This document shows positions 24,859-34,526 of a DNA stretch of 64,000 bases, in pieces. The notes beneath the pieces were generated by a model. It was given only the letters and a program-made list of their open reading frames with translations. It did not search any database and had not been told where the DNA came from. This DNA is from Planctomycetia bacterium. GTDB lineage: Bacteria > Planctomycetota > Planctomycetia > Gemmatales > HRBIN36. Every line of letters starts with the position of its first letter. The first letter of the stretch is position 1. The translations under genes and the position numbers were made by a program. The stretch spans positions 1 to 64,000 of the forward strand of contig JAEUIE010000055.1 in the NCBI GenBank assembly GCA_016795155.1. Direction: 5' to 3'.

Positions 24859-27660
24859 TTAGACGGAACCCAGTTTCGCAGCCAACTCTTCGCTGAGTTT
24901 CGCTGTCCCTTTGCACTTGGGATATTTGGTACATCCCAGGAAGTAACGGCCGCGGAATTCGCGTAGTTTCATGGGCCCGGCACATTCTGGACAGGTCTCC
25001 AATATCTCCACCTGAGGCAGTTCCTTCTTCGGTGGTGGCGGTGGCAGAATGTCCTTCAGCTTCTCCTTCAAATCTTCAGGTAGAGGCTTGGCATTGCGGC
25101 ACTTCGGATAGGCGGCACAACCCAGGAACGGACCGCGCGGGCCTTTGCGGATGGCCATCGGGCCGCCGCATTTGTCGCATGTCACACCGGTGTCAATCGG
25201 CTTCATCGGGTTGCCGTCTTTATCCACGTCCTTGGCATTCTTGCACTTGGGATATCCTGTGCAGGCCAGGAATGGCCCACGTTTGCCTTCGCGCAGCACC
25301 ATCGGTTTACCGCATTTTTCGCAGACATGCTCGGTCTTTTTCATGGCAGGCACCGGCACGCCGCCCTCGCCAATGTTCATCACCATTTTGCATTCGGGGT
25401 AGCCGGAACAGGCAAGGAATTTGCCATACTTGCCCATGCGTTCCAGCAGTGGCTTGCCACAATCCGGGCACTTGTGTTCTGTTTCCACCACCTGCCGTTC
25501 CTCACCCTCGCGTGGCTTGATGTATTTGCACTCGGGGTAGTTGGAACAGCCTGCAAACTTGCCTAGCTTGCTCCAGCGGATGATCAACGGGTTGCCACAC
25601 TGCGGACATTTTTCGCCGGTCTCGATACCCTTGACCGGTTCCATGGATTCTTCTGCCGTTTTAAGAAGTTTGTTAAAAGGCTGGTAAAACTCATCCAGCA
25701 CATCGCGCCAGCCGATCTTGGCATTTTCAATGTCATCCAGCTCATCTTCCATGTGACTGGTAAACTTCACATCCATAATCTGGGGGAAATTTTTGACGAG
25801 AGCATCGGTCACGACCATACCCAACTCGGTAGCGAAGAAACGGCGTTCCTTCAGTTCAACGTATCCACGCTCCTGAATCTTGCTGATGATACTGGCATAG
25901 GTACTCGGTCGGCCAATACCCTCCTTTTCCAGCGTCTTCACCAGCGATGCTTCATTGAAACGGGCAGGTGGCTGCGTGAAATGCTGTGTCGGAATCAGTT
26001 CCATCAGCGAGAGCGGATCGTTTTCCTTCATCGCAGGGAGAATGGCATCTTCCGATTTGCCGGGGGCCAGCACTTTGCGATAGCCGTCAAACTTCAGAAT
26101 CTTACCCTGTGCCTTGAAGATGCCTTTCTTCTGTGCTGCTTCGATCTCGACATTGGTGACAGCAAACACCGCAGGCGTCATCTGGCTGGCAACAAAGCGG
26201 CGATAGATCAAGTCGTAGAGCTTGAACTGCTCCAGCGGTATGACATTTTTCAGCTTGTCGGGAGTCTGCGAAAGATCCGTTGGACGGATGGCTTCGTGAC
26301 CCTCCTGTGCCGACTTGCCTGAGCTGTACATATTTGCCTGGTCGGGCAGATAGGGTTTGCCAAACCGTGCTTCGATATGTTCGCGCACTGCTTTCAAGGC
26401 ATCGTTGCTGACGCGGACGCTATCGGTTCGCATGTAAGTGATGAGAGCGACTGAGCCTTCGCCTTTGATTTCTACACCTTCGTAGAGTCGCTGGGCAGCC
26501 ATCATGGTTCGCTTGGCGGTGTAACGTAATCGAAGTGCGGCCTGCTGTTGCAGCGTGCTGGTGGTGAATGGAGGAACCGGCCGTTCCTGGCGGTCTTTCT
26601 GCTCGATCTTCGAGACACTCACAGAATGTTTGTTGATAGCATCAACGATAGCCTGCGAGGTTTCGCCATTGCTTGATTCAAACTTTTTCCCATCCCACTG
26701 GGCAAGTTCTGCCGTGAAAGCACCTTCGGGCATTTCTTCGACCAGTTCCAGTTGTGGAACAGCGGGAATAGCTTCTTCACCAGTTTCAGTTGCTCCTTCT
26801 GCCTCAACCGGGTCGTTGTCTTCGTCAGGCTTGGCTGCGGTCTTGTTGGCAGCAGCCTCTTTGCGTTTCAGCTCAGCATCACGCAATTTCTTGAAGAAGT
26901 CTGGCGCAACCTTGGCAGCCAGGTCAACGGGCATGAATGTACCAGTGATTTTCCAATATTCTTCCGACTTGAATGCCTGAATTTCCCGTTCCTTTTCCAC
27001 AATCAGGCGGACTGCGACCGATTGAACACGCCCTGCTGTCGCATGACGGGTGATCTTCTTCCTCAATAAGGGGGAAAGCTGGTAGCCTACGACACGATCA
27101 AGAAACCGGCGGGTTTCCTGGGCTCGCACCAGATCTTCATTGATCGCACGAGTCTGGGTAAATGCCTTCTGAACAGCCGACTTGGTGATTTCATTAAAAG
27201 TCACCCGTTGGACATGTTCATCGGTCAGTCCAAGCGATTCCTTCAGGTGCCAGGCAATGGCCTCACCTTCACGGTCAGGATCAGGCGCCAGATAGACCAT
27301 CTTGGCCTTGGCTGCCTGTTTCTTCAATCCATTGATGAGATCGAGTCGATCGGGCAGGTCCTGATAGGTTGCAGCCCAACCGTTCTCGATATCGATGCCG
27401 AACTTCTTCATGGGGAGATCGCGGACGTGGCCTTTACTGGCCGTCACTTCAAAATCGGGCCCCAGGTATTTACCAATGGTTTTGGCCTTGGCTGGTGATT
27501 CGACAATCACCAGATTCTTCCCCTTGCCCGGCTTGATGTATTGCTTGGGTTCGGGCGGAGCTTCTGCTACAACGGCTTTTTTCTTGGTCGTTTTGGGTTT
27601 AGCGGTTGCCTTGGTGGCTGCTTTCTTCGTCGTTTTTGCTTCAGTCTTGCGGGTAGCCAT
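24859..27660 (-). CDS. topA: DNA topoisomerase I
   Basis: About 933 residues from the ATG at 27660 (a GTG precedes it by one codon). The order is: a Lys/Ala-rich N-terminal tail (about 40 residues), the Toprim domain (NLVIVESPAKAKTIGKYLG), and the cleavage domain with the active Tyr409 in LITYMRTDSVRVS. The C-terminus has five zinc ribbons (about residues 680-930), each CPxCG...C..YP.CK. An acidic, Ala-rich insert near residues 270-310 is unusual. The enzyme relaxes negative supercoils and is essential. It is convergent with hicBA and has about 330 bases of free sequence upstream. Confidence 0.96.
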   Translation of the reverse strand: MATRKTEAKTTKKAATKATAKPKTTKKKAVVAEAPPEPKQYIKPGKGKNLVIVESPAKAKTIGKYLGPDFEVTASKGHVRDLPMKKFGIDIENGWAATYQDLPDRLDLINGLKKQAAKAKMVYLAPDPDREGEAIAWHLKESLGLTDEHVQRVTFNEITKSAVQKAFTQTRAINEDLVRAQETRRFLDRVVGYQLSPLLRKKITRHATAGRVQSVAVRLIVEKEREIQAFKSEEYWKITGTFMPVDLAAKVAPDFFKKLRDAELKRKEAAANKTAAKPDEDNDPVEAEGATETGEEAIPAVPQLELVEEMPEGAFTAELAQWDGKKFESSNGETSQAIVDAINKHSVSVSKIEQKDRQERPVPPFTTSTLQQQAALRLRYTAKRTMMAAQRLYEGVEIKGEGSVALITYMRTDSVRVSNDALKAVREHIEARFGKPYLPDQANMYSSGKSAQEGHEAIRPTDLSQTPDKLKNVIPLEQFKLYDLIYRRFVASQMTPAVFAVTNVEIEAAQKKGIFKAQGKILKFDGYRKVLAPGKSEDAILPAMKENDPLSLMELIPTQHFTQPPARFNEASLVKTLEKEGIGRPSTYASIISKIQERGYVELKERRFFATELGMVVTDALVKNFPQIMDVKFTSHMEDELDDIENAKIGWRDVLDEFYQPFNKLLKTAEESMEPVKGIETGEKCPQCGNPLIIRWSKLGKFAGCSNYPECKYIKPREGEERQVVETEHKCPDCGKPLLERMGKYGKFLACSGYPECKMVMNIGEGGVPVPAMKKTEHVCEKCGKPMVLREGKRGPFLACTGYPKCKNAKDVDKDGNPMKPIDTGVTCDKCGGPMAIRKGPRGPFLGCAAYPKCRNAKPLPEDLKEKLKDILPPPPPKKELPQVEILETCPECAGPMKLREFRGRYFLGCTKYPKCKGTAKLSEELAAKLGSV

Positions 27661-27663
27661 CAC

Positions 27664-27992
27664 GGCTCCTCTATTAATATGGCGCTCGGTGCATCTTCAA
27701 CAAATGGGTTATTGACTGTTCACTCAAGAATCCCCCTGTTGAGTCAGTTGTACGTGTTTTGCAACGCGTCCCTTGTCTAAAGTTCATTGGTATAGAAGGC
27801 AGTCAAGGGGTTAGACAAGGGCAAGCCCAGGGAATAGCGAGGAAAACAGGCATGTGAAAGGTGTTGTTCGTGGGCGTAAAGTCCCTACAATTCATACACT
27901 TGGGGAATTTTCCTTAAATTGATTGCGGGTAGGCCCAGGCAGTGAAGGACACTGCTCCTGGATACCTGGTTTCTCATGCAAGGTGCTGAAAT
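27664..27992. other. Intergenic region between topA and the PpiD-like gene
   Basis: This 329-base gap between divergent genes must hold the promoters of both. No ORF, RNA gene, strong hairpin or repeat was recognised in it. AATTTTCCTTAAATT and GTTGTTCG stretches are only weakly promoter-like. Confidence 0.5.
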
Positions 27993-30590
27993 ATGGCGAC
28001 GAAGGCCATGAACTATATTCGCAAGAATCAGAAGATGATGCTCGCCATCCTGACCATCGGCGTGATGTTCATCTTTGTTCTCAGTACTGATGTACCGGCC
28101 ATGGGCAATGGCGGCCAACGTGGCGGAATCATTAACTGGTTCAAGGAAAAGCTTGGTGGCAAGCAAGATGATACCGTCTTTCGTGTGGCAGGCACCAATT
28201 ACAATCAGGATCAGTTGACAGCATTGCAACAGCGCCGCCAGTTTGCTCTGCAGATCATGGGTACTGTTTATGCTAATGGCGAAGAGCGATACCTGAAGGA
28301 CTTGGGTTTCTCCGATGCAGAAATCAACGATAACAACAAGAAACAGCAGAAACTGCTCGAGATGATGGGCAAGGACAGCACCATTCGCGAAGCCATGACG
28401 GCACGCGACAACAGTATTCTCAGCCAGGTACGACCTTCGCTTTCTGTTTTCAACATGTTGAATCAGCCCGAAACACCCGAATCTTTGGCTGAATTTATCG
28501 TCATGCGTAACAAAGCGCAGGAACTGGGCATCTCCATCACCAACTCCTCGATCAGAGACGATCTGCTCAAGCTCGGCATGGGAAAAGTGACTGTTGATGA
28601 AATCAATACGACCGTCAGAAATCTTGCCCGCACGCGTGGCCCTTCGGATATGGGTAAAGTGGATAACGTCTTTTCGGTACTGGCAGATGAAGTCAAAGTC
28701 GGCATTGCTAAGCAGATTGCCGGCGAAGATATTTCACGTGTGATTGCAGAAATCGCTTACGCTCGTGCAGGAATGCCTTTCCCCGATCGTTCCAAGCCCG
28801 CCAAGCTAACTCCTGCTGATTTATGGTCCAGCTTTGTTGCAGTGAAAACCTCGCTCAGCACTGGCATCCTTCCCATCAAAGTGGAAGATTTTCTTTCACG
28901 CATTGCAGCACCGAGCGAAGCAACTCTGATGGAGTACTTCGAAAAGTACAAGAAGGATTATCCAGGGCCGGAGAAGGATACTCCCGGTTTCAAAATCCCA
29001 CCGATGTACCGCATCGGATTTGTGATGGCTGATATGAAGAAAGACCAGCCTGCTCAAAAGCACTACTACAAGGTGGTGGATGAATGGGATCGCCTTGCAC
29101 CGTTCAATGCACTGGCAGAACTGTCACAGGCCTATGAAGCCAAGAAGATGACCCAGTATCGCACGCTACAGCCATACATCGAATTCGCACTGACCAAGCA
29201 GCCCGGAAGCCCCTGGGTACGCGTTTACACCTGGCATGCTCAGCAAGATCATGCCCACCTGGCTGGCATTCTCGGCAACTTCGCCCTGGCTGCTACCAAG
29301 CTGGGAACCTTTTCTCCTGGCGATATCTTCTCCTTGCAACTCATCGGCGAAGCCGTGCCACAGCAAACGAATGAAATCATTCGTGCTGTAGAAACCATTG
29401 CTGGCGCAACATCACTGCCCGGTATGCTTCAACCAGCACTGACCATGCGACGTGGCCATAAAGATTCGTTTGTTCCCTTTGATGTGGTAGTTCCCGTACT
29501 CAAGGAACAACGCTACGAAACCAAGAGCAAGGAGTATCTGAACAATGATCTCACCACGATCACGGAAACCCTGACCGAATATGGCAAGAAATATTCTGAA
29601 TGGCGCAGCAAGGTGCTGCGTAAGCTGCCAACCAGTGCAACGCCTCCGCTTTATAAAGATGAACCCAAGCAGACCCTGCAGGAATATTTGACCAAATTCA
29701 CCACGGGCCGTGGACTGAGCTACTACGAGACAAAAGACCTGCGTTCCAAAAACAATCTACTGAATGAGCCGAACGAACGCCTACTCAATACCTTCATCAA
29801 GCCCCTCTATTACGATCCCAACGACCGGGCAACGCCCCGACAACTGGAAGATACGGTTCGTTATCTGCTGGCCAAGAATGAGATTGGTGGAGACAAGCCC
29901 AAGTTATTTGAAGCTACCAATTCCAGCCTGTATGATTCATCACGCAAGAACAAGGAAATTGCCTTGCATTGGGTAGCAGAAGCAAGCGACCCGCGTACAC
30001 CCACTTTCAAGGAAGCCGAAGCAGATGTCCTGAAGGCCTGGAAAATGGAACAGGCCCGTGCCCTGGCGCAGGAAGAAGCGCAACGAATCATCAAGGATGT
30101 ACAGGCAGGCCCCGATAATTATCGCAAACTCATTGACATGAAAGGTTATGCTCCGGGTCAGGTCATCGCGCGATACAGTGAACCTGAACTCAAGTCGACA
30201 ACAGACATACCCACTTACAATGCCTGCCCTATCCCCAAGGCTGTTGACAACGAGCCTGCTGACTTTGTCACGCAGTGCCTGGACAAGCTCAAGAACAAGG
30301 GTGATACGGTTGTCATTCCTGATCGTTCCAAATCAGTTTATTACCTTATTTATCTTTCCTCGCGATCCGAGCCTAAGACTTCCAATCCACTGGATCTGGA
30401 AGCGTTTCACAACGAAGTCATCAGGCCATCCATGATGCGACAACTGATGATTGATGGAACATCGTTCAGGAACTTTGTAGGCATGGAAGAGAAATCGCAG
30501 GATGTAAGATCCTGGATAGAGTACCTCAAGGAAATCACTTCGTATAACCCTGAACTGGGAAAAAGCCTGTCTGAAAACACCAGGCAGTAA
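27993..30590 (+). CDS. Membrane-anchored SurA/PpiD-like large periplasmic protein
   Basis: 865 residues. A short basic start (MATKAMNYIRKNQK) precedes one membrane helix (about residues 15-33), after which the whole protein should be periplasmic. The following VAGTNYNQDQLTALQQRRQF and long helical stretches resemble the N-terminal chaperone part of SurA/PpiD-type peptidyl-prolyl isomerases. The C-terminal part has a DVLKAWKMEQARALAQEEAQ helix as in PpiD. I see no convincing parvulin catalytic core, so enzyme activity is doubtful. Likely role: folding or quality control of exported proteins, inferred from architecture. Confidence 0.6.
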   Translation: MATKAMNYIRKNQKMMLAILTIGVMFIFVLSTDVPAMGNGGQRGGIINWFKEKLGGKQDDTVFRVAGTNYNQDQLTALQQRRQFALQIMGTVYANGEERYLKDLGFSDAEINDNNKKQQKLLEMMGKDSTIREAMTARDNSILSQVRPSLSVFNMLNQPETPESLAEFIVMRNKAQELGISITNSSIRDDLLKLGMGKVTVDEINTTVRNLARTRGPSDMGKVDNVFSVLADEVKVGIAKQIAGEDISRVIAEIAYARAGMPFPDRSKPAKLTPADLWSSFVAVKTSLSTGILPIKVEDFLSRIAAPSEATLMEYFEKYKKDYPGPEKDTPGFKIPPMYRIGFVMADMKKDQPAQKHYYKVVDEWDRLAPFNALAELSQAYEAKKMTQYRTLQPYIEFALTKQPGSPWVRVYTWHAQQDHAHLAGILGNFALAATKLGTFSPGDIFSLQLIGEAVPQQTNEIIRAVETIAGATSLPGMLQPALTMRRGHKDSFVPFDVVVPVLKEQRYETKSKEYLNNDLTTITETLTEYGKKYSEWRSKVLRKLPTSATPPLYKDEPKQTLQEYLTKFTTGRGLSYYETKDLRSKNNLLNEPNERLLNTFIKPLYYDPNDRATPRQLEDTVRYLLAKNEIGGDKPKLFEATNSSLYDSSRKNKEIALHWVAEASDPRTPTFKEAEADVLKAWKMEQARALAQEEAQRIIKDVQAGPDNYRKLIDMKGYAPGQVIARYSEPELKSTTDIPTYNACPIPKAVDNEPADFVTQCLDKLKNKGDTVVIPDRSKSVYYLIYLSSRSEPKTSNPLDLEAFHNEVIRPSMMRQLMIDGTSFRNFVGMEEKSQDVRSWIEYLKEITSYNPELGKSLSENTRQ

Positions 30591-30616
30591 TTGATTGCAA
30601 TAAAATTTCGATAATC

Positions 30617-30704
30617 TGTGGCAGGGTTATTCGGTACTCCGAATGACCCTGCTGGATATGCAACAACTTCGCGATCTCGCAGGGTCATGCATAACCCTGC
30701 CACA
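30617..30704. repeat. Convergent-junction repeat R1 (GGTACTCC type)
   Basis: A perfect 14-base terminal inverted repeat (30617-30630, TGTGGCAGGGTTAT, with 30691-30704) contains an inner 9-base pair, ATGACCCTG/CAGGGTCAT (30643-30651 with 30680-30688), and the motif TCGGTACTCCGA. It fills the junction between a plus gene ending at 30590 and a minus gene ending at 30747. Confidence 0.85.
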
Positions 30705-30746
30705 ACTCAATACGTTTCAACAGGCTCCTCATGCAGGTGTCTGTTT

Positions 30747-31670
30747 CTATTGCATCAGCCATTGCTGCAATTTCCAGTCGTGATCGGCTGGCACGAACAG
30801 ATAATCACACTCTGTGTAGACATCGGGGACTTTCAAAATTTTATCAGAAAAATTCTCAACACGTTTCAACTGAAACTGTTCTCCGGTTTTCACGACATGC
30901 AACAAATGGTAACTATGACTGACCAGCAGTTGCTGCATGGCGTTGATTGTCTTCTGGTAGGCATCTATCGGATACTTCGGATCGCGATGCAGCACCTCGC
31001 AGGTGATGAGAGGCCTGTCGTTCTTCAGCACTTCGGTCATGCCCTGCAATACCTCAAGCTCAGCGCCCTCCACATCAATTTTGACGAACGCGACCTGTGG
31101 GATACCCACCGACTGCCTGATGTCATCGAACCTGAAACAGGGGATATACATGTGGGTCAATTGTCTGTCAGGCCTTTGATATTCGGTGATGCTGGCATCC
31201 GATGCAAAGACCGATGATGATGTTTCCATGCTGAGGGAAACCACGCCTGCACTATTCGATAAACCAATGGGCACCAGGTGGATATCTGATAACTGGTTCA
31301 TCCTGATCAATTGCATCACATAAGCCACGGCATAGGCATTTGGCTCGAATCCAAAATAGCGTGCAGCCGGCTTTTGAACGCTGAGGTAATCAAGCAAGGT
31401 CTGTCCCACGTTTACGCCAATATCGAGCACAGCACCTACGCGCTGGTTCAATGCATGCGACATCAACTGAGTTTTCCAGTTCTCCGTCCAGTGCAGCAGA
31501 TGTAGCCCGGCAATATCAACCAGGGGCACCTTGATCTGCCTGGTTCCCACTTTAATATTGAGGTCCTTGAACAACCCTTTCAGCAAGCGATAGGAAACTT
31601 TCTGATAGTATGGCTTGCCAGCGGTCAAATTCATGAAAACACCGTAATGAGTTATCTTCGCGTGATGCAT
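30747..31670 (-). CDS. FkbM-family SAM-dependent methyltransferase
   Basis: 307 residues. The SAM-binding motif AVLDIGVNVGQTLLDYLS is followed by YFGFEPNAYAVAYV, and then FVKIDVEGAELEVLQGM, the signature IDVEGxE of the FkbM family. Members O-methylate sugars, polyketides or surface glycans. A downstream in-frame Met at 31634 is an alternative start. No glycosyltransferase or polyketide genes adjoin it, so the substrate cannot be named. It is convergent with the PpiD-like gene across repeat R1. Confidence 0.88.
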   Translation of the reverse strand: MHHAKITHYGVFMNLTAGKPYYQKVSYRLLKGLFKDLNIKVGTRQIKVPLVDIAGLHLLHWTENWKTQLMSHALNQRVGAVLDIGVNVGQTLLDYLSVQKPAARYFGFEPNAYAVAYVMQLIRMNQLSDIHLVPIGLSNSAGVVSLSMETSSSVFASDASITEYQRPDRQLTHMYIPCFRFDDIRQSVGIPQVAFVKIDVEGAELEVLQGMTEVLKNDRPLITCEVLHRDPKYPIDAYQKTINAMQQLLVSHSYHLLHVVKTGEQFQLKRVENFSDKILKVPDVYTECDYLFVPADHDWKLQQWLMQ

Positions 31671-31881
31671 TTATCCTACAGAATGAAACAGTTGCTTGCG
31701 AAACAGGTAGAAAACGATTTGTTGGCGTAATCCTACCCTCTTGACCCGCCATACAACCTGCTGGCACACACTTTTTCCCCACAAAGGCAACTGGTACAGC
31801 GTAAAATAGAGTGATGGAACGTCCTGCATGTGTCATTCTGCCAGCACAGGGGTGTAGGTTGGCAGAACCAAGGGCCGGGTT

Positions 31882-32484
31882 GTGCCTTCGTTATTGGACG
31901 ACAACAAGCTGATTCAACGCTGTCTTTCGCACCAGCCGGGCGCCTGGAACGATTTCGTAGACACGTATCTGAATCTTATCTACCGAGTTATTCATCACAC
32001 TGCACATCTACGAGGTCTGACGCTTCGCCCGGAAGATGTGGAAGATCTCGCATCCGATGTACTGCTACAGGTGGTCGCCAACAATTATTCCGCCTTGCGA
32101 CAGTTTCAGGGACGTTCAAGTTTAGCTACCTATTTGACAGTGATTTGCCGACGATCCTGCATCCACCTGCTGGCTCGTAAATTTGGAACTTCAGCCATCT
32201 TCCAATCGATGCCGAACTCTGCGCAGGCAATGGAAGAAACCGAAGAAGATCATCACGATTCTGATTCGCTGGAACAGGTACACGATCTGCTGACAGCACT
32301 GCCTAAAAATGTGCGTGAAGTGGTCCGTCTGCATTATCTGGTTGGTTTGAGTTACGAGGAAATCAGCAGTCGCATGGGCATACCGGTGAACAGCATCGGC
32401 CCGCTCCTAAGCCGTGCACGTCAAAAGCTCCGCATGAAACTGCAGGCAACTGAAGAAACTCCTCCCACTAATGTTGCTTCCTAG
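31882..32484 (+). CDS. ECF-type RNA polymerase sigma factor
   Basis: 200 residues from a GTG start. Region 2 includes DLASDVLLQVVANNYSALRQ and FQGRSSLATYLTVICRRSC, the planctomycete-style sigma-70 region 2. Region 4 contains LPKNVREVVRLHYLVGLSYE and RMGIPVNSIGPLLSRARQKL, a helix-turn-helix for the -35 element. There is no adjacent anti-sigma gene, so its control is not evident. A stretch of about 210 bases without a gene lies upstream and should hold the promoter. Confidence 0.88.
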   Translation: MPSLLDDNKLIQRCLSHQPGAWNDFVDTYLNLIYRVIHHTAHLRGLTLRPEDVEDLASDVLLQVVANNYSALRQFQGRSSLATYLTVICRRSCIHLLARKFGTSAIFQSMPNSAQAMEETEEDHHDSDSLEQVHDLLTALPKNVREVVRLHYLVGLSYEEISSRMGIPVNSIGPLLSRARQKLRMKLQATEETPPTNVAS

Positions 32485-32520
32485 ACAATCTGGTTGAAGT
32501 AACCAAGCGATGTTTTTCTC

Positions 32521-32602
32521 CTCCCCTTACCAAGGGGAGGCCGGGTGTGGTTATAGCTACAGCATGAACAACCCCGTCTAACTTCCCCTTGGCAAGGTGG
32601 AG
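32521..32602. repeat. Imperfect inverted repeat of the CTCCCCTT.CCAAGGGGAG type
   Basis: Left arm 32521-32552 (starts CTCCCCTTACCAAGGGGAGG) and right arm 32570-32602 (reverse complement starts CTCCACCTTGCCAAGGGGAA) align over about 32 bases with several mismatches. Each arm is itself a small palindrome. This is a dispersed intergenic repeat between the sigma factor and SDR genes, and no ORF covers it. Confidence 0.65.
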
Positions 32603-32673
32603 AACCAAAGCCCTGTTCGCCGCTGGCACATTTAGCCTGTATAACCCTCTTGAGTACCTCATGAGGACGATTC

Positions 32674-33426
32674 ATGGCCCATCATCGGCTGAATGGCAAG
32701 GTTGCGCTGGTAACAGGCGGTTCTCGTGGCATTGGCGCTGCCGTCTGCCGTAAACTGGCTCGAGATGGTGCAAATATAGTACTTACCTATGGCTTCGAGG
32801 ATGAAGCAGAGGCTGCAGAGCGTGTCTGCGACGAACTGGTTCTGCTGGGAGTGCAGGCATCCACGTATCGGTGCGATATGGAAATTCCCAGTCAGATTGA
32901 ATTGCTCTTTGCTGCGCTCAAGAAGAACCAGCCTCAGTTGGATATCCTCGTCAATAATGCCGCAGTGGGGGATATGATCCCGTTCGAACAGATTGATGTC
33001 GCTCAGTTTGCCCGTTTCTTCAACATCAATGTGCGCGGCCCGATGTTGGCTATCCAGCAGGCCCTGCCCTTCTTTGGCAAAGCAGGCGGCAGTGTGATTA
33101 ACATCAGCTCAGCCATCGTCCGGGAAAATCTGGTCGGCTCGATGCTTTACACCTGTACCAAGGCATCCATCGATGCCATGACCCGGTGCCTGGCGAAGGA
33201 ACTCGGTCCAAAACAAATCCGCGTCAACAGCGTCTCCCCTGGTTTAACCGAGACCAAACTGGCTCGCGACACCATGCCCGGCCCGATGTTTGACAGGATT
33301 GCCCGGCACACACCACTGCGCCGCCTGGGCCAGCCTGATGATATTGCCGGGCTAGTAGGTTTCCTGGCTTCTGATGATGCCTGCTGGGTTACCGGTGAAA
33401 TCATTGGAGCGACCGGAGGGATGTAA
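32674..33426 (+). CDS. Short-chain dehydrogenase/reductase (FabG-like)
   Basis: 250 residues. The nucleotide-binding loop TGGSRGIGAAV is at about residues 14-24. The NNAAVGD motif follows, and the catalytic pair is Tyr159 and Lys163 in YTCTKAS. The C-terminal VTGEIIGATGGM matches the usual VTGQ..DGG ending. This classical SDR uses NAD(P)H; the substrate is not determined and it could be a 3-oxoacyl-ACP reductase paralogue. The stop is one base before the ATG of queG, so the two are translationally coupled. Confidence 0.88.
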   Translation: MAHHRLNGKVALVTGGSRGIGAAVCRKLARDGANIVLTYGFEDEAEAAERVCDELVLLGVQASTYRCDMEIPSQIELLFAALKKNQPQLDILVNNAAVGDMIPFEQIDVAQFARFFNINVRGPMLAIQQALPFFGKAGGSVINISSAIVRENLVGSMLYTCTKASIDAMTRCLAKELGPKQIRVNSVSPGLTETKLARDTMPGPMFDRIARHTPLRRLGQPDDIAGLVGFLASDDACWVTGEIIGATGGM

Positions 33427-33427
33427 C

Positions 33428-34498
33428 ATGCCTTCCCTCAGTGATGCCATCAAGAGCCAGGCCCATCAGCTTGGGTTTGAGCTGGTGGGCATCACACCCG
33501 CCACAAAAGCGCCAACACACACATCCTTCCTTGACTGGCTCGACCAAGGCTATGCAGGCGAGATGGCCTATCTCGAAAAATACAAAGAGGCCAGGTCGAA
33601 TCCAGAATCTATACTCCCTGGCGTGAAAAGCATTATTGTTCTGGGCATTTCGTATCATCAGCCTGCTTTTCGAAAGGTGCCAGTGTCACCGCTACATGGA
33701 AAAGTAGCCAGCTATGCCCTGAACACAGACTATCATGAGTTGCTCTGGAAAAAGCTCAATTCCCTGTCCGCATGGTTGAATGAACAGCAACCTGCAGCAA
33801 ACACTCGTGGAGTAGTGGATACTGCTCCGCTCCTGGAACGTGATTTCGCGAGGATGGCAGGCTTGGGATGGTTTGGCAAAAACACCATGCTCATCAACAA
33901 GCACTTTGGCAGTTTCTTTTTCATCGCATCAATGTTAACTGATGTGGAACTCGAATATGACCCGCCGCATGTACCAAGCCATTGTGGAACCTGTACCGCA
34001 TGCCTGGATGCCTGCCCCACGCAAGCATTTCCAGAGCCGGGCAAGCTGGATGCCACGCGGTGCATCAGCTATCTGACCATTGAGCTAAGAGGGGCGGTGC
34101 CTGATCAGCAAAAGAAGGATATCAACCACTGGTTGTTCGGCTGCGATATCTGCCAGGATGTCTGCCCATGGAATCGTAAAGCGCCAGCGGGAAAGGAACC
34201 TGCCTTGCTGGCAGATCAGCAGCAGCAATCTGGCACGATAAACCTGCTCGAACTATTCACCTATTCCGCTGAACAGTGGCGTTCACGATTCAGACACACC
34301 GCACTCTGGCGGGCTAAACGGAATGGATTATTGAGAAACGCGTGTCTGCTACTCGGAAATGAACAGAATGCAGAGGCCTATGCATTGCTCAAAAAGGCCA
34401 TGATGGATGAAGATGCTGGAGTGCGTGATGCTGCAAGATGGGCCTGCAGGCGGATTGAAACTAAACAAAAACAGCCTGCTTCATTGGAAGCAGGCTGA
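33428..34498 (+). CDS. queG: Epoxyqueuosine reductase
   Basis: 356 residues from the ATG at 33428. The N-terminal cobalamin-binding domain has GFELVGITPA and the PGVKSIIVLGISY segment. Two ferredoxin-like clusters are visible as CGTCTACLDACPTQAF and CDICQDVCPWN, and a HEAT-like C-terminal helix pair follows (EDAGVRDAARWACRRIE). QueG reduces epoxyqueuosine to queuosine in tRNA, the last step of Q synthesis. Other que genes are not in this window. The last codons (QPASLEAG) fall inside a hairpin that terminates the neighbouring minus-strand gene. Confidence 0.94.
   Translation: MPSLSDAIKSQAHQLGFELVGITPATKAPTHTSFLDWLDQGYAGEMAYLEKYKEARSNPESILPGVKSIIVLGISYHQPAFRKVPVSPLHGKVASYALNTDYHELLWKKLNSLSAWLNEQQPAANTRGVVDTAPLLERDFARMAGLGWFGKNTMLINKHFGSFFFIASMLTDVELEYDPPHVPSHCGTCTACLDACPTQAFPEPGKLDATRCISYLTIELRGAVPDQQKKDINHWLFGCDICQDVCPWNRKAPAGKEPALLADQQQQSGTINLLELFTYSAEQWRSRFRHTALWRAKRNGLLRNACLLLGNEQNAEAYALLKKAMMDEDAGVRDAARWACRRIETKQKQPASLEAG
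34472..34497 (-). terminator. Terminator of the PEP-CTERM gene, inside the end of queG
   Basis: A perfect 10-bp stem pairs CAGCCTGCTT (34472-34481) with AAGCAGGCTG (34488-34497) around a 6-base loop. Read on the minus strand it is followed by TTTTTGTTTAG, making an intrinsic terminator for the gene ending at 34527. The stem also encodes the last residues of QueG. Confidence 0.75.
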
Positions 34499-34526
34499 CT
34501 CGATTGCTGACAGTTGATTGCAGAGA

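Noticed and set aside
30618-31217. Plus-strand open frame opposite the FkbM gene
   Set aside because: It overlaps the clear FkbM methyltransferase motifs in antisense and starts inside repeat R1.
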